DNA of 64,000 bases from UBA2241 sp963777895 (GTDB taxonomy: Bacteria > Actinomycetota > Thermoleophilia > UBA2241), in assembly GCA_963777895.1 (NCBI GenBank), contig CAVZSF010000005.1, positions 992,001 to 1,056,000 of the forward strand, in the 5' to 3' direction. Positions 51,609 through 61,644 of this stretch are shown one piece after another (the first letter of the stretch is position 1; the number at the start of each line of letters is the position of its first letter). The notes beneath the pieces were generated by a model. That model saw only the letters and a program-made list of their open reading frames with translations, made no database searches and was not told the DNA's origin. A program made the translations under genes and the position numbers.

Positions 51609-52814
51609 TTACTGGCAGAACGCCGCCAGGAACTCGTCCCAGTTCGTCTGCTGCGCGAGCGCTTCGTTCGCCTGGTACCAGGCGAAGTCGCCGTTCACGA
51701 TGCCCTTGAGCTGCTGCGGATTGCTCGGGAACCAGATGGCGATGCCCTTGGCCTTGGCCACCTTGCTCGAGCCGTTCGTCCAGTTGACGGTCACGGCGCC
51801 GGTCACGGCCGCCATCACGGCGTCGCACTTGGCGTCGATGTCGGCGTTGGCCACCTTGGCCTTGATGTGGTAGGCCGCGTCGTAGAGGTCCTTCTCCGTG
51901 TTGTCGGTGAAGTAGAGGGTGCTCCTCCAGGCGCTGGTGATGGCGCTCTTGTAGGTCGGCAGGCCGTTCTTCAGCGCGATCGCCCACTGGTCGACCGCCG
52001 TCTTGAGCGTCGTCATGCGCGCGTCGAGCGCGACCGACGAGTAGGTGATGCTGTCGCCGAGCGCGGTCTGCGCGATCTTGTCGCTGACCTGCTGGGCGGT
52101 CATCGTCGGGGTCGTCCGGATGGCGGAGATCACCTGGTCGTACTGGATGCCCTCCCAGTTGGTGTACTGCTCGGAGCCGGCCATGGCCACGGCGAAGGGC
52201 TGCCAGTCGAGGGCCATCTCGAGCATCTGGCGCTGGCAGCAGTCCCAGGCCACGACGCCGACGCCGCCGACGGCCTGCATGGCGAGCCTCTGCTCGTCGT
52301 CCTGCAGGTTGTCGCCGCCGCTCGTCTCGTCACGGAAGTTCCAGTAGTTGGGGTACCACAGGTAGCCGTGGTCCCAGAAGGCGAGCATGTAGTTGGTGGC
52401 CGGGTAGTTGGTCTTGGCCCAGCTGACGAAGTCGATGAGCGTCTGCTTGTCGCCCATGTTGCGCTCGCCCCAGTCGGCCACGGCGCTGGCCGCGTCGGCG
52501 AGCATGCCCTGGGTGCAGTAGTAGAGCTTGGTGCGTCTGCCAGTCGCCGCGCGAGGTGTCGTAGCCGGGGCCGCGGTCGGCGATGCAGACGACGTTGACG
52601 TTGGCGTTGGAGCCGAGGGCGCTGAGCTCGGTCTCGATGTCCTTGACGACGTAGTCCTCGAGGTTGTTGTCGCCGTCGATGTAGACCATGACGGTCCACG
52701 GCTTGGTCGCCGCCGAGGCGCCGCTGACCGGCCCGGCCAGGAGCAGCGACGAACAGGGCGAGCAGAATGAGCGGTGAGCACGAGCGGGACGGATCTCCGG
52801 GTGTGACGCTGCAT
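51609..52814 (-). CDS. Secreted clostripain (C11) family peptidase, frameshifted near its start
   Basis: The catalytic His-Cys pair is visible as FWDHGYLWYPNYWNF and VVAWDCCQRQMLEMAL, with the family opening KPWTVMVYIDGDNNLEDYV and NVVCIADRGPGYDTSRGDWQ. A signal peptide (SLLLAGPVSGASAA) precedes it in the second frame. The main frame is intact from 51609 to about 52530; indels near 52536 and 52750 separate it from the N-terminal pieces. The ATG at 52814 has AAGGAG upstream. Clostripain-like enzymes cleave after Arg; substrate here unknown. Confidence 0.75.
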   Translation of the reverse strand: MQRHTRRSVPLVLTAHSARPVRRCSWPGRSAAPRRRPSRGPSWSTSTATTTSRTTSSRTSRPSSAPSAPTPTSTSSASPTAAPATTPRAATGRRTKLYYCTQGMLADAASAVADWGERNMGDKQTLIDFVSWAKTNYPATNYMLAFWDHGYLWYPNYWNFRDETSGGDNLQDDEQRLAMQAVGGVGVVAWDCCQRQMLEMALDWQPFAVAMAGSEQYTNWEGIQYDQVISAIRTTPTMTAQQVSDKIAQTALGDSITYSSVALDARMTTLKTAVDQWAIALKNGLPTYKSAITSAWRSTLYFTDNTEKDLYDAAYHIKAKVANADIDAKCDAVMAAVTGAVTVNWTNGSSKVAKAKGIAIWFPSNPQQLKGIVNGDFAWYQANEALAQQTNWDEFLAAFCQ

Positions 52815-53005
52815 GTCCACTCATCTCCTTGATCTCGAGAGTGTCGGCGGCCGACCCGCCGAACATCCGTCCGTCGGAGGTCGGCCGCATGCAAGCCTGC
52901 GAGGATGGAACCGCCGCAGGTCGTCCTTCCGATTCGCGAAAGCCCTCCCTTCCGCCCCGTCCGGCGCCTACCGGCGGTTATGTCGCTGACGCCCACATGC
53001 GTCAA

Positions 53006-53048
53006 GGACGTATTGACAACGGAACACGTATGCATGGTAGATACGTCC
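53006..53048 (+). promoter_or_regulatory. Promoter with ACGTAT operator array upstream of the zinc-ribbon/TetR genes
   Basis: GGACGTAT (53006-53013) and ATACGTCC (53041-53048) are perfect inverted arms that bracket TTGACA (53013-53018) and TAGATA (53038-53043). A further CACGTATG lies between them and CACGTAAG just after. A TetR-type repressor encoded downstream could bind here. The 19-base promoter spacer may be inflated by an indel. Confidence 0.55.
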
Positions 53049-53068
53049 ACGTAAGTCCGTGACGGTAG

Positions 53069-53582
53069 GTGAGCAAAGGGCGGTACCGTTGCGATCTGAG
53101 GGGCGCCGCTACGCCTCTTCGCGCCCGGGCTCGTTCCCAGCGACGACGAGTGCCTCGACTGGCTCTGGCGACGGCTGCTGTTCGGCCGAACGGACGGGAC
53201 GCGGAGTGCCCGCAGTGCCGGCGCGTGCGCCGGCACCATCGCATCCGCAGCCGGCGCTCCTACGCCTGCGATCACTGCGGCCACCAGCTGTTCCCGACGG
53301 CGGGCACCCTCTTCGGCCGCTCGAGCACGCCGCTGTCGCTCTGGCTGCAGATCGCCTAGCCTCCTCATGAGCCAGCCCGACGACGTCAGCGCACGGGAGA
53401 TCCAGCGGCGCTTCGACCTCGAGTACAGGACGGCGCTGCGCATCAAGAACAGGCTGCTCGACGCGCTTGCCGACGCCGAGCAGGAGGCGTTGCTGACCGA
53501 CGCCGTCGCCGCAGCTCTTCTCGCCCGGCCGGCGCCGGCGCGCCCGCGCCGCCGTCAGACCCGCGCCGCCGCGCGCGGATGA
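53069..53582 (+). CDS. IS1595-type transposase N-terminal zinc-ribbon protein without DDE domain, frameshifted
   Basis: Pieces in three frames give the N-terminal part of IS1595-like transposases: PSDDECLDWLWRRL, ECPQCRRVRRHHRIRSRRSY, ACDHCGHQLFPTAGTLFGRS, STPLSLWLQIA and a helix-turn-helix part (SAREIQRRFDLEYRTALRIK). The four zinc cysteines are present. No DDE nuclease domain follows; the protein ends after a Pro/Arg-rich tail, and its TGA overlaps the ATG of the TetR gene (ATGA). It may be a domesticated DNA-binding protein rather than a dead IS fragment. Start at the GTG at 53069 is tentative. Confidence 0.5.
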
Positions 53583-54180
53583 ACGCCATCCGCGCGGCGG
53601 CGTTTCGCGTGTTCGCGCGGCGGGGTTTCGCCGTGCACGCGCATCGCCGACATCGCCGCGGAGTGCGGCGAGACCAGTGCCGTGGTCCGCTACGACTTCG
53701 GCACCAAGGACGAGACTGCTGTGCGCCGCGCTGGCGTGGACGCAGGAACGCGGCGCCCAGCGCCTGCGCGAGCTCATGAGCCGCGAGCGCGATCCGCGGC
53801 GCCGCCTCGAGGGCCTGCTCGAGCTGGCCCTGCCGACGACCGACGAGATCAGGGACGAGTACCTGCTGTGGCTCGACGCATGGGCCCGGGCGCGCGGCGG
53901 CCGGCGCTTCGACGACGACGAGGTCTTCTCGAACTGGCACCAGACCGTCGGTCGAGGTCGTCCGCCAGGGTCAGGCCGCCGGCGTCTTCGCGCTCACGCA
54001 CTCGCCGGAGGACTTCGGCGACGCGTTCGTCGCCCTCGCCGACGGCCTGTCGTTCAAGGTGATCGAGCGACTACGAGGAGATGCCGCTGTCGCGCGCCCG
54101 GGAGCTGCTGACGCCAGTGGGTCGACGACCAGCTTGGGTTTCCGCCGGGAGCGAGCCCGCGAGACCATGCCTCGGTTTGA
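53579..54180 (+). CDS. TetR-family regulator, frameshifted
   Basis: The pieces AIRAAAFRVFARRGFAVHA, RIADIAAECGETSAVVRYDF form the TetR DNA-binding domain. The ligand domain follows as RDPRRRLEGLLELALPTTDE, YLLWLDAWARARGG, VFALTHSPEDFGDAFVALAD and YEEMPLSRARELLT, then WVDDQLGFPPGASPRDHASV ending at the TGA at 54178-54180. At least four indels interrupt it. The start ATG overlaps the zinc-ribbon stop by four bases, so the two are one operon. It converges with the MttB-family gene, 13 bases apart. Confidence 0.7.
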
Positions 54181-54193
54181 TCTGCCGGTGCTG

Positions 54194-55649
54194 TCAGCCC
54201 CGTCCGCGCCGGACCACCGCTTCGAGCCGCTCGACCTTGTCGGCGGCCGAGCTTCGGGCCGCGCGCGTCCGCCTCGGCGAGGATCGCGCGCACGCGGTCG
54301 CGCGCGCGTCGTCGAGCCTCGTCCGCCCGCGCGACGCGCCAGCCGTCGATGCTCAGGCGCGTGCGCGATCTCGCGGCAGGAAGACCTCGCCGGCGCGCAG
54401 CCGGCGCGACGGTCTCCTTCTCGCTGAGATAGCTGCCGGTGAAGCCCGACGCGCTCGATCGCGTCGGCTCATGATCGTCGCCGGTGAGACCTCCGCGCCC
54501 GCGCACCGAGCGCGTGCGATCATCTCGGCGATCTCGGCGTCGATCACGATCTGCGGCAGGCTCATGAGGTTGGCGCCGCTCAGCAGGCCGATGCCGCCGG
54601 TGACGAGGTCGGCGCCGGCCGACACGGCGACGAGGCCCTTGAGCGCCTTCTCGTAGCCGGCCTGGATGCCGCCGTACTTGGCGTCGGTGCCCGAGGCCGG
54701 GGCAGAGGACGGGGACGCCGAGCTCGTGCGCGACCTCGGCGCAGGCCGCCACCATGAGCGCCGTCTCGAGGGCGCCGAACGAGAACGTGCCGGCCTTCAT
54801 GTCGAGCAGGCTCGCGCCGGCGCCGAGCATCACCGGCGTCCCGGGCGCGTCGAGCTGGATGGCCGCGTTCGTGCCCAGGAACTCGGCGACGTTCATGGCG
54901 ACCGTCCCGGCGACGGTGATCGGCGCCGTGCCGCCGGCGATCGGCATGGGATAGATGAGGATCGGCATGCCGTAGCGCGCGAGCTCGAGGTTGACGTCGA
55001 GGAAGTCGCGCGTCGATGGCGAGCGGCGACGAGGTGCAGCAGACGACGCTCGACGCGCGGGCGGCGGCGGAACTCGTCGAGGCCGCCGCAGACGACCTCC
55101 ATCATGCGCATGAGCGGCTCGACCTGCCAGGGGTCGGTGACCTCGTCCTGGACGTGCTTGTCGGACCAGCAGAGGCCGGTGGCGTAGCCGCGCAGAAGAC
55201 GTCTCGGTCGTCGGGCGACGTCGGTGGCGGCGACCAGCATCCACATGACGTCGACGACGGCCATGGCGTCGGCGACGACCGCCGACTGCCGCTGGTCCTC
55301 GAGCGTGCTGACGCGGTAGTCGCCGGTGTCCATGTCGAGGACGTGGGTCGGGGCGCCCGAGGGCACGAAGTGCGAGCGGGCGCCGTCGAGCAGCACGTCG
55401 TCGGCCGGCGTCGCGCCGGCCGAGCAGCACGTCGCGCGGGCAGCGCGCCAGCGCCTCCGCGACGAGGTCGCGCGGCAGGCGCGCCACGCCGGCCTCGCGG
55501 TCGCACGTCGCGCCCCGGCCTGCGCGCCAGCGCGCGCGAGCGCCTTGCCGGCGCCGAAGCGCATGCCCACGCGCTCCAGCAGCCCGTACGCCTCGTCGAT
55601 GATCAGCTGCCGTTCGTCGTCGCTGAGCCAGCTGGCCGTCGAGCCGCAT
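54194..55649 (-). CDS. MttB-family (trimethylamine methyltransferase-like) protein, frameshifted
   Basis: Pieces across frames match the MttB superfamily, corrinoid-dependent methyltransferases that demethylate methylamines or betaines: MRFGAGKALARAG, FVPSGAPTHVLDMDTGDYR, WMLVAATDV, ARYGMPILIYPMPIAGGTAP, LGTNAAIQLDAPGTPVMLGA, FSFGALETALMVAACAEVAH, GVPVLCPGLGTDAKYGG and GGIGLLSGANLMSLPQIVID. GGAGGG precedes the ATG at 55649. About ten indels break it. A corrinoid protein gene is not seen nearby. Whether it contains pyrrolysine cannot be judged because of the frame breaks; a non-Pyl betaine-type enzyme is the default. Confidence 0.65.
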
Positions 55650-55811
55650 GTGTCCCTCCTGCGCCGTCGCCGTGTCGTGCGCCCATGCTATCGTACCCGG
55701 CCGGGCCGAGCTGTCGCGGGTCGAGCGCTGCGCGTGCCTGGGCGGGCTTCCGCACGGCTCGCCGGGCGGATACCATCTGGCGGGGCTCGCATCCGACGCC
55801 GACCGGAGGAC

Positions 55812-57646
55812 GTGCGCTGGCCGAGCAGCCGCCGCAGATCAGCGTCAAGAGCGTGCTCCACCTCGGGCGGACGATGCGCCTCGTGTGGACCATCGCCCCG
55901 GGGTGGACGCTGGCGTCGATCGCGCTCGGCCGTCGTCCAGGGTGTGCTGCCGCTGGCCTCGCCTCTACATGATCCAGTACATCGTCGACGCCGTCGCCGC
56001 GGGCGTGACGGCGGCCGACAAGGACGCCGCCTTCGCCGCACGTCGCCTGGCTGATCCTCATCGCCGGCCTCATCGGCCTGGCCGCGGCGCTCGCCCGCTC
56101 GGTGGCGACGCTCGTGACCGAGGCCCAGGGCCAGGTCATCACCGACCACATCTCCGACCTCATCCACGCCAAGTCGATCGCCGTCGACCTCGAGTACTAC
56201 GAGAACTCGAAGCTACTACGACGTGCTGCACCGCGCCCAGCAGGAGGCGCCCTACCGGCCGGCGCGCATCGTCAGCGACCTGATGATGGTGGGGCAGAGC
56301 GCTCATCACCGTGGTCGGCGTCATCGGCATCATCTTCACGATCCACTGGCTCGTCGGCGTCATCGTCGTGGCGGCGGCGCTGCCCAGCGCGTACGTCCGC
56401 TTCCGCTACTCGAGCCGGATGTACGAGTGGCAGCGCCGCAGCACGGTCGAGGACCGGCGCTCGTGGTACCTGCACTGGCTGCTCACCGACGGCACCTACG
56501 CCAAGGAGCTGCGCCTCTTCGACCTCGGCGACACCTTCCGCGAGCTGGTACCACGCGCTGCGCGACGTCCTGCGCGGCCAGCGCCTGGCGATCGCCGCGC
56601 GGCGCTCGTTCGCCGACCTCGCCAGCCAGACGATCGCCACGGTGGCCGTCTTCGGCACCTTCGCCTACATCGCCTGGCGGACGATCCAGGGCGTCATCTC
56701 CCTGGGCGAGATGATGAAGTACTACCAGGCCTTCAACACCGGCCTGTCGGCGCGCTGCAGAGCGTGCTCGGCGGCGTCGCCGGCCTCTACGAGGACAACC
56801 TCTTCCTGACCTACTACCACGACTTCATGGAGCTCGAGCCGCGGGTGGTCGACCCGCCGCGCCCGCGGCCGCTGCCGCGGCCGATGCGCGAGGGCATCGT
56901 CTTCGAGGACGTCGACTTCCAGTACCCGGACACCGAGCGGACGGCGCTGCCGGACATCGATCTCGGATCCGGCCCGGCGAGGTGACCGCGCTGGTCGGTC
57001 CGAACGGGTCGGGCAAGACGACGCTGGTGAAGCTGCTCTGCCGGCTCTACGACCCGGAGGAGGGCGCGTGACGCTCGACGGCGTCGACCTGCGCGACCTC
57101 TCGACGGTCGAGCTGCGCGCGGCGATCAGCGTGATCTTCCAGGACTTCGCCCGCTACCAGCTGACGGCGCGCCAGAACATCTGGACGGGCAACGTGATGC
57201 TCGCCGAGGACGACCCCGCGGTCGAGCGCGCCGCCGCGAGGCCGGCGCGAACGAGGTCATCGAGGGGCTGCGCGCCGGCTACGACACGATGCTCGGCAAG
57301 TGGTTCGAGGACGGCGAGGAGCTCTCGATCGGCGAGTGGCAGAAGGTCGCCCTCGCGCGTGCCTTCGTGCGCGACGCCGACGTGCTCGTCTTCGACGAGC
57401 CGACGAGCGCGCTCGACCCCGTGTCGGAGTGGAAGCATCTTCGAGCACATCCGCGAGCTGGCCAGGGCCGCGCCGTGGTGCTCATCAGCCACCGCTTCTC
57501 GACGGTGCGCAACGCCGACCGCATCCACATCCTCGACGAGGGCCGCATCGTCGAGAGCGGCACCCACGACGAGCTCATCGCGCTCGACGGCGAGTACGCG
57601 CGCATGTACGAGGTGCAGGCGCGCGCGTATCTGGACGAAGGCGTGA
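55812..57646 (+). CDS. ABC exporter, fused permease and ATPase, frameshifted
   Basis: Half-transporter of about 600 residues. The six-helix permease part is seen in pieces (LYMIQYIVDAVAAGVTAADK, GQVITDHISDLIHAKSIAVD, LEYYENSKYYDVLHRAQQEA, GEMMKYYQAFNTGL). The ATPase has VTALVGPNGSGKTTLVKLL (Walker A), a signature LSIGEWQKVALARAF with Ile-Gly for Ser-Gly-Gly, VLVFDEPTSALDP (Walker B) and VLISHRFSTVRNAD (H-loop). About nine indels break the frame. The start is uncertain (GGAGG at 55803-55809, GTG 55812). It may work as a homodimer since no partner gene is adjacent. Confidence 0.7.
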
Positions 57647-57649
57647 GGG

Positions 57650-57690
57650 GCGGCGGGGGCGGCGCTGAGCCGCCGCCCGCCGCCGCCCCT
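57650..57690. terminator. GC-rich hairpin between ABC exporter and ferritin-like gene
   Basis: GCGGCGGGGGCGGC pairs with GCCGCCGCCCGCCGC around the sequence GCTGA. Genes on both sides converge here. Pairing is imperfect and there is no T-tract, so support is modest. Confidence 0.4.
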
Positions 57691-57698
57691 GCCGCGTC

Positions 57699-58199
57699 TC
57701 ACTGGCTCAGCGCGCTCTGCAGGTCGCGGGCGTGCTCTTCCTCGATGATGAGGATGTCCTCGAGGGCGCGCCGCAGCCCGTACTCCTGCAGCATCTCCGC
57801 CTGAGCGATGCGCTCCGGTAGCGCGCGATCGCGTCGAGCTCGCCCTCGAGGTCCTGCTCGAGCATCGTCTTGGAGTCGGGAGAGACGCTGGATGCGGGCC
57901 ACGTCCACCGCCGGCACCCCGCCGAGGAAGTCGATCTGGTCCGACAGCGCGATGGCGTGCTGGTGCTCCTCGTTCGAGTGCATCGTCGAGCTCGGCGGCG
58001 ATGGCGTCGTACTCGGGGCCGGTGATGACCGCCGCGTGCTGCACGTACTGGATGAGCGCCGAGTACTCCTTGGCGAGGTCCTTGTTGAGCAGGTCGATGA
58101 GCGCGCCTTGTCGACCTTGCGCGGCGGCTCCGCCGGCGTGACGTCGATGGCTTTGGCGCTGGGCTTGCGTGTCGTCTTCTTCGATGGGGCCTTCGGCAC
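57699..58199 (-). CDS. Ferritin-like diiron protein, frameshifted
   Basis: A basic, lysine-rich N-terminus (PKAPSKKTTRKPSAKAIDV) precedes a ferritin-like four-helix bundle in pieces: LNKDLAKEYSALIQYVQHAA, NEEHQHAIALSDQIDFLGG, and AQAEMLQEYGLRRALEDIL, then IIEEEHARDLQSALSQ. The E-X2-H patterns of diiron sites are kept. At least three indels break it. The GTG at 58199 starts two bases after the RND stop, with the ribosome site AAAGGAG inside the end of the RND gene, so it is the second gene of that operon. The charged tail recalls DNA-binding Dps proteins. Confidence 0.7.
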   Translation of the reverse strand: MPKAPSKKTTRKPSAKAIDVTPAEPPRKVDKARSSTCSTRTSPRSTRRSSSTCSTRRSSPAPSTTPSPPSSTMHSNEEHQHAIALSDQIDFLGGVPAVDVARIQRLSRLQDDARAGPRGRARRDRALPERIAQAEMLQEYGLRRALEDILIIEEEHARDLQSALSQ

Positions 58200-58201
58200 G
58201 G

Positions 58202-61200
58202 TCACTCCTTTCGTCTCGTGGTCGAGACAAGCCTACTCGACGGCCGACGGCGCCGGCTGCGGCCGTCGAGCGCGCGGCGCTCGCGGCCGCCGTCGGCCGC
58301 AAGCGCCGCCGCGTCGCCGGCCGGCCGGATCCGCTCGAGCGCCAGGTAGAGCACCGGGACCAGGATCAGGGTGAGGATGGTCGAGGTGAACAGGCCGCCG
58401 ATCACGACGACGGCGAGCGGCGTCGAGAGGAAGGCGCCCTCGCCGAGGCCCAGGGCCATCGGCAGCGAGCGCCAGGATGGTCGCGATGGCCGTCATCAGG
58501 ATGGGGCGCAGCCGGCGGCGGCCGCCCTCGATGACGGCCGTCCGCGCGTCCATGCCCTGTTGCGGCGGAACTGCTCGATCGAGGTCGAGCAGCACGATGG
58601 CGTTGGTCACCACGATGCCGATCAGCATGAGCAGGCCGATGAGGCTCGGGCATGCCCAGGCTGGTGCCCGTCAGGAGCAGGAGGACGATCGCGCCGACGG
58701 CGGCGAACGGGATGCTCACCAGGAGGATGAGCGGGTTCAGGAGGCTGCGGAAGGTCGCCACCATGATGATGTAGACGAGCAGGATGGCGATCGCCATGGC
58801 GATGCCGAGCGTGCGGAACACGTCGCTGGTCATCTCCGTGGCGCCGGCCAGCTTCCAGGTGGCGCCGGCGGGCATATCGAGCTTCTCGAGCGCCGCCTGC
58901 GTGGCGCTCGACGCCGCGCCGATGTTGTTGTTCACGACGGCTGCGCTCACGGTGGCCGTGCGCGTGCCGTCGACGTGCGTGACCTGCACCGGCGTCGGTC
59001 ACCTCGACGGACCTCGGCGACGTCGCCCATCGGGACCATGCCGGTGGAGCTCGGCACCGGGAGCTTCGTGAGCAGCAGGCGAGACGGCGCCCGGGATCGG
59101 CGGCAAGCGTGATGTCGCCCACGGTGAGCTGCGCCGGAAGCGAGCCCTGCGGCGTCGGCACCATCGCCGAGCGTGTAGCCGTTCAGGATCAGGGTCGTGT
59201 ACTGGCTCAAGGTGCTTGGGTCGACGCCTGCCGCCGCCGCCTTCGCCTGGTCGATCTGGACGGTGACCCCGGCGCGGCCCTCACTGAGGTTGCTGGTGAC
59301 GTCCGCGAGTCCTTCCACGCCCTGCACGGCCTGGAGCACCTTCTCGTTGGCCGCTTTGAGCACGGCCGGGTCGTCGGCCGAGACACGGACCTCGATGCCG
59401 GACGAGCTGCCCATGCTGGAGTCCTCGCCGCTGACCGTGATGGTGCCGGCGTTCGTCGAGTCCGGCCACGCCGGCCCGTACGTCCTCCACGATCGCGTTC
59501 TTGTCCATGGCCGGGTCGGTCGTGATCGTGAAGACCGCCTGGCTCGCGGAGGCGTTCACGCCGCCGGCCCCGAAGAGGCTCCCGGTGCTGCCGGCCGTCA
59601 CCTGGTAGATGTCGATGCCGTCGGTCTTGGCGAGGACTGCTTCGACCTGCTCGGCGGCCGTCATCGTGGCGTCGAGACTGGTACCGGCCGGCAGCTCCTG
59701 GGTGACGGTCATCGTGTTCTGCGCGGAGTTGTCGAAGAGGTTGGTCTTGAGCAGGGGCGCCGCGGACATCGCGCCCAGGAAGATCGCCACTGCGCCGATG
59801 ATCGTGACGATCTTGTGGTCGATGGCGCCCTTGAGAATAGGAAGGTAGGCACGCTGCAGCCCGGTCAGCTCGTCCGGCTCGCGGTGGCCGACCGTGCGCT
59901 TCGAGAGGACCCACGTGGCCAGCACGGGCACGACGGTGAGGGCGCAGATGAGGCTGGCCAGCAGGGCGAACGTGACGGTCAGGGCGAAGGGGCGGAAGAA
60001 CTCGGATGCGAGACCGTGCACGAAGCCGAGCGGCAGGAAGACGGCGACGGTCGTCAGCGTGCTGGCCGTGATGGCGCCGGCGACCTCGTTCGTCGCCGTG
60101 TAGGCGGCCGTCGTGACGTCGTCGCCCTCCTGGAGGTGGCGGTGCGCGTTCTCGATCACGACGATCGAGTCGTCGATCACGCGCCCGATGGCGATGGTGA
60201 GGCCGCCCAGTGTCAGCATGTTGAGGGACTCGCCCCGCCACCACAGCAGGGCGAGGGCGCCGATCACGCTCAGGGGGATCGACACGCCGGCGATGAACGT
60301 CGAGCGCCAGCTCCGCAGGAAGACCCAGATGACCAGAACGGCGAAGACGGCGCCGAGGAGTCCCTCGCGCAGCAGCGAGCTGATGCTCTGCTTGATGTAG
60401 ATGGACTGGTCGACGACGGTGGTGATGGTCGCCTTGCCGCGCAGGTCCTTCGTGATCGCGGGCAGCGCCGCCGCGACGTCGTTGGCGATGTCGACCGTGT
60501 TGCCGCTGGCCGACTTGCTCACGGCGATGCCCACCGAGGGCTCCCCGTTGGTGCGGGTGACCGCCGTCTCCGGCGCCGGCGTGACGCTCACCTCGGCGAT
60601 CTCGCCGAGCGTGACCGACGGAGCGCCGGTGAAGGAGGACGTCGTCGAGTTGGCGGCGGCGCTCGCCGATGCCGTGGTCGCGCTCGTCCCCAGCGGGATG
60701 ACGAGGTCCTCGAAGGCGGCGACCGTTTGCGCCGTCGCCTTGACCGTCACGGGGTAGACGAGGCTGCCCGACGTGACCGTCCCGGCGCCGTTCGTCAGGT
60801 TGGCCTGCGTGACGGCGGTCACGATCTGCTCGGGGGTCACGCCCAGCTGCAGGACCTTGTTCGTCTTGAGCTTGACCTGCAGCTGCTTCTGCTGCACGCC
60901 CGAGAGCGTGACCGCCTGCACGCCCTCGATCTCCTGCAGCCGCGGCACGACCTGCTCCTGCAGCAGGGCGGCAAGCTGGTCCGGGGGCAGCGAGGAGGTC
61001 ACGGCGAGCTGGACGACGGGAAGCGAGGCGAAGTTGAGGGCTGCGACGTCGGGCGGCTGGGCGGTCTGAGGGAGCTGTGCCTGGACCGCGGACGTCGCCT
61101 GCTGCACCTCGGCTTCCTTGGCCGCCATGTCGGTGCCGAACTCGTACTCGATGGTGATGATGCTCGTGCCGTCGTTGGAGTAGGAATCGAACTGCTTGAG

Positions 61201-61431
61201 GTCGCTCGTCGCCTTGACCGCTTGTTCGAGCGGCACCGTCACGCTGCGCTCGACGTCGGCGGCGGAGGTCCCAGGCGAGACCGTGAAGACGGTCAGGTAG
61301 GGGAAGGTGAGGTCGGGGATCAGCTCTTCCTTGAGGGACGTCACCCCGTACACGCCAACGATGATGACGGCGACGACGGCCAGCCCGACGATCGAGCGGT
61401 TGCGCAGGGACAGTCGAGTCAGCCAGCTCAC
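58202..61431 (-). CDS. RND (HAE1/AcrB-like) efflux permease, 3' part frameshifted
   Basis: A protein of about 1070 residues with twelve transmembrane helices and two large outer loops. It opens WLTRLSLRNRSIVGLAVVAV and has PDLTFPYLTVFTVSPGTSAA, the TM4 proton-relay acidic residues in GRVIDDSIVVIENAHRH, and a second half with LLVYIIMVATFRSLLNPLIL, FAAVGAIVLLLLTGTSLG and LLMLIGIVVTNAIVLLDLD. The frame is intact from 61431 to about 59465, then broken by at least eight indels to the end at 58202. The GTG at 61431 has GGAGG upstream. No membrane-fusion partner gene is visible. The ferritin-like gene follows. Confidence 0.8.
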
Positions 61432-61644
61432 AGGTCCTCCGATCGGGGGCCGCCGCGCGGGTGCGGGCGTCGACGCCGTACTGTACTGATTCGGGCCTGC
61501 CGCGCCAACTCGGCGGGCCGGGGACAGAAGCATGGCCCGGTTCGCGCGTGCGCGGGAGGGCGTCAGGGCTTCAGAGTCAGACCTGCAGTCAGAGTCGCCG
61601 GCCTCCGGCCTGGTGCGTCGCGTCGATGACCCGCCGAGACGCCC

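Noticed and set aside
53069..53582. Complete insertion sequence
   Set aside because: No DDE domain, terminal inverted repeats or target-site duplication could be found around the zinc-ribbon frame.
46141..59500. Programmed frameshifting or true pseudogenes
   Set aside because: Breaks occur in unrelated genes at high density without slippery-site pattern, and flanking and internal stretches are clean, which fits sequence error better.
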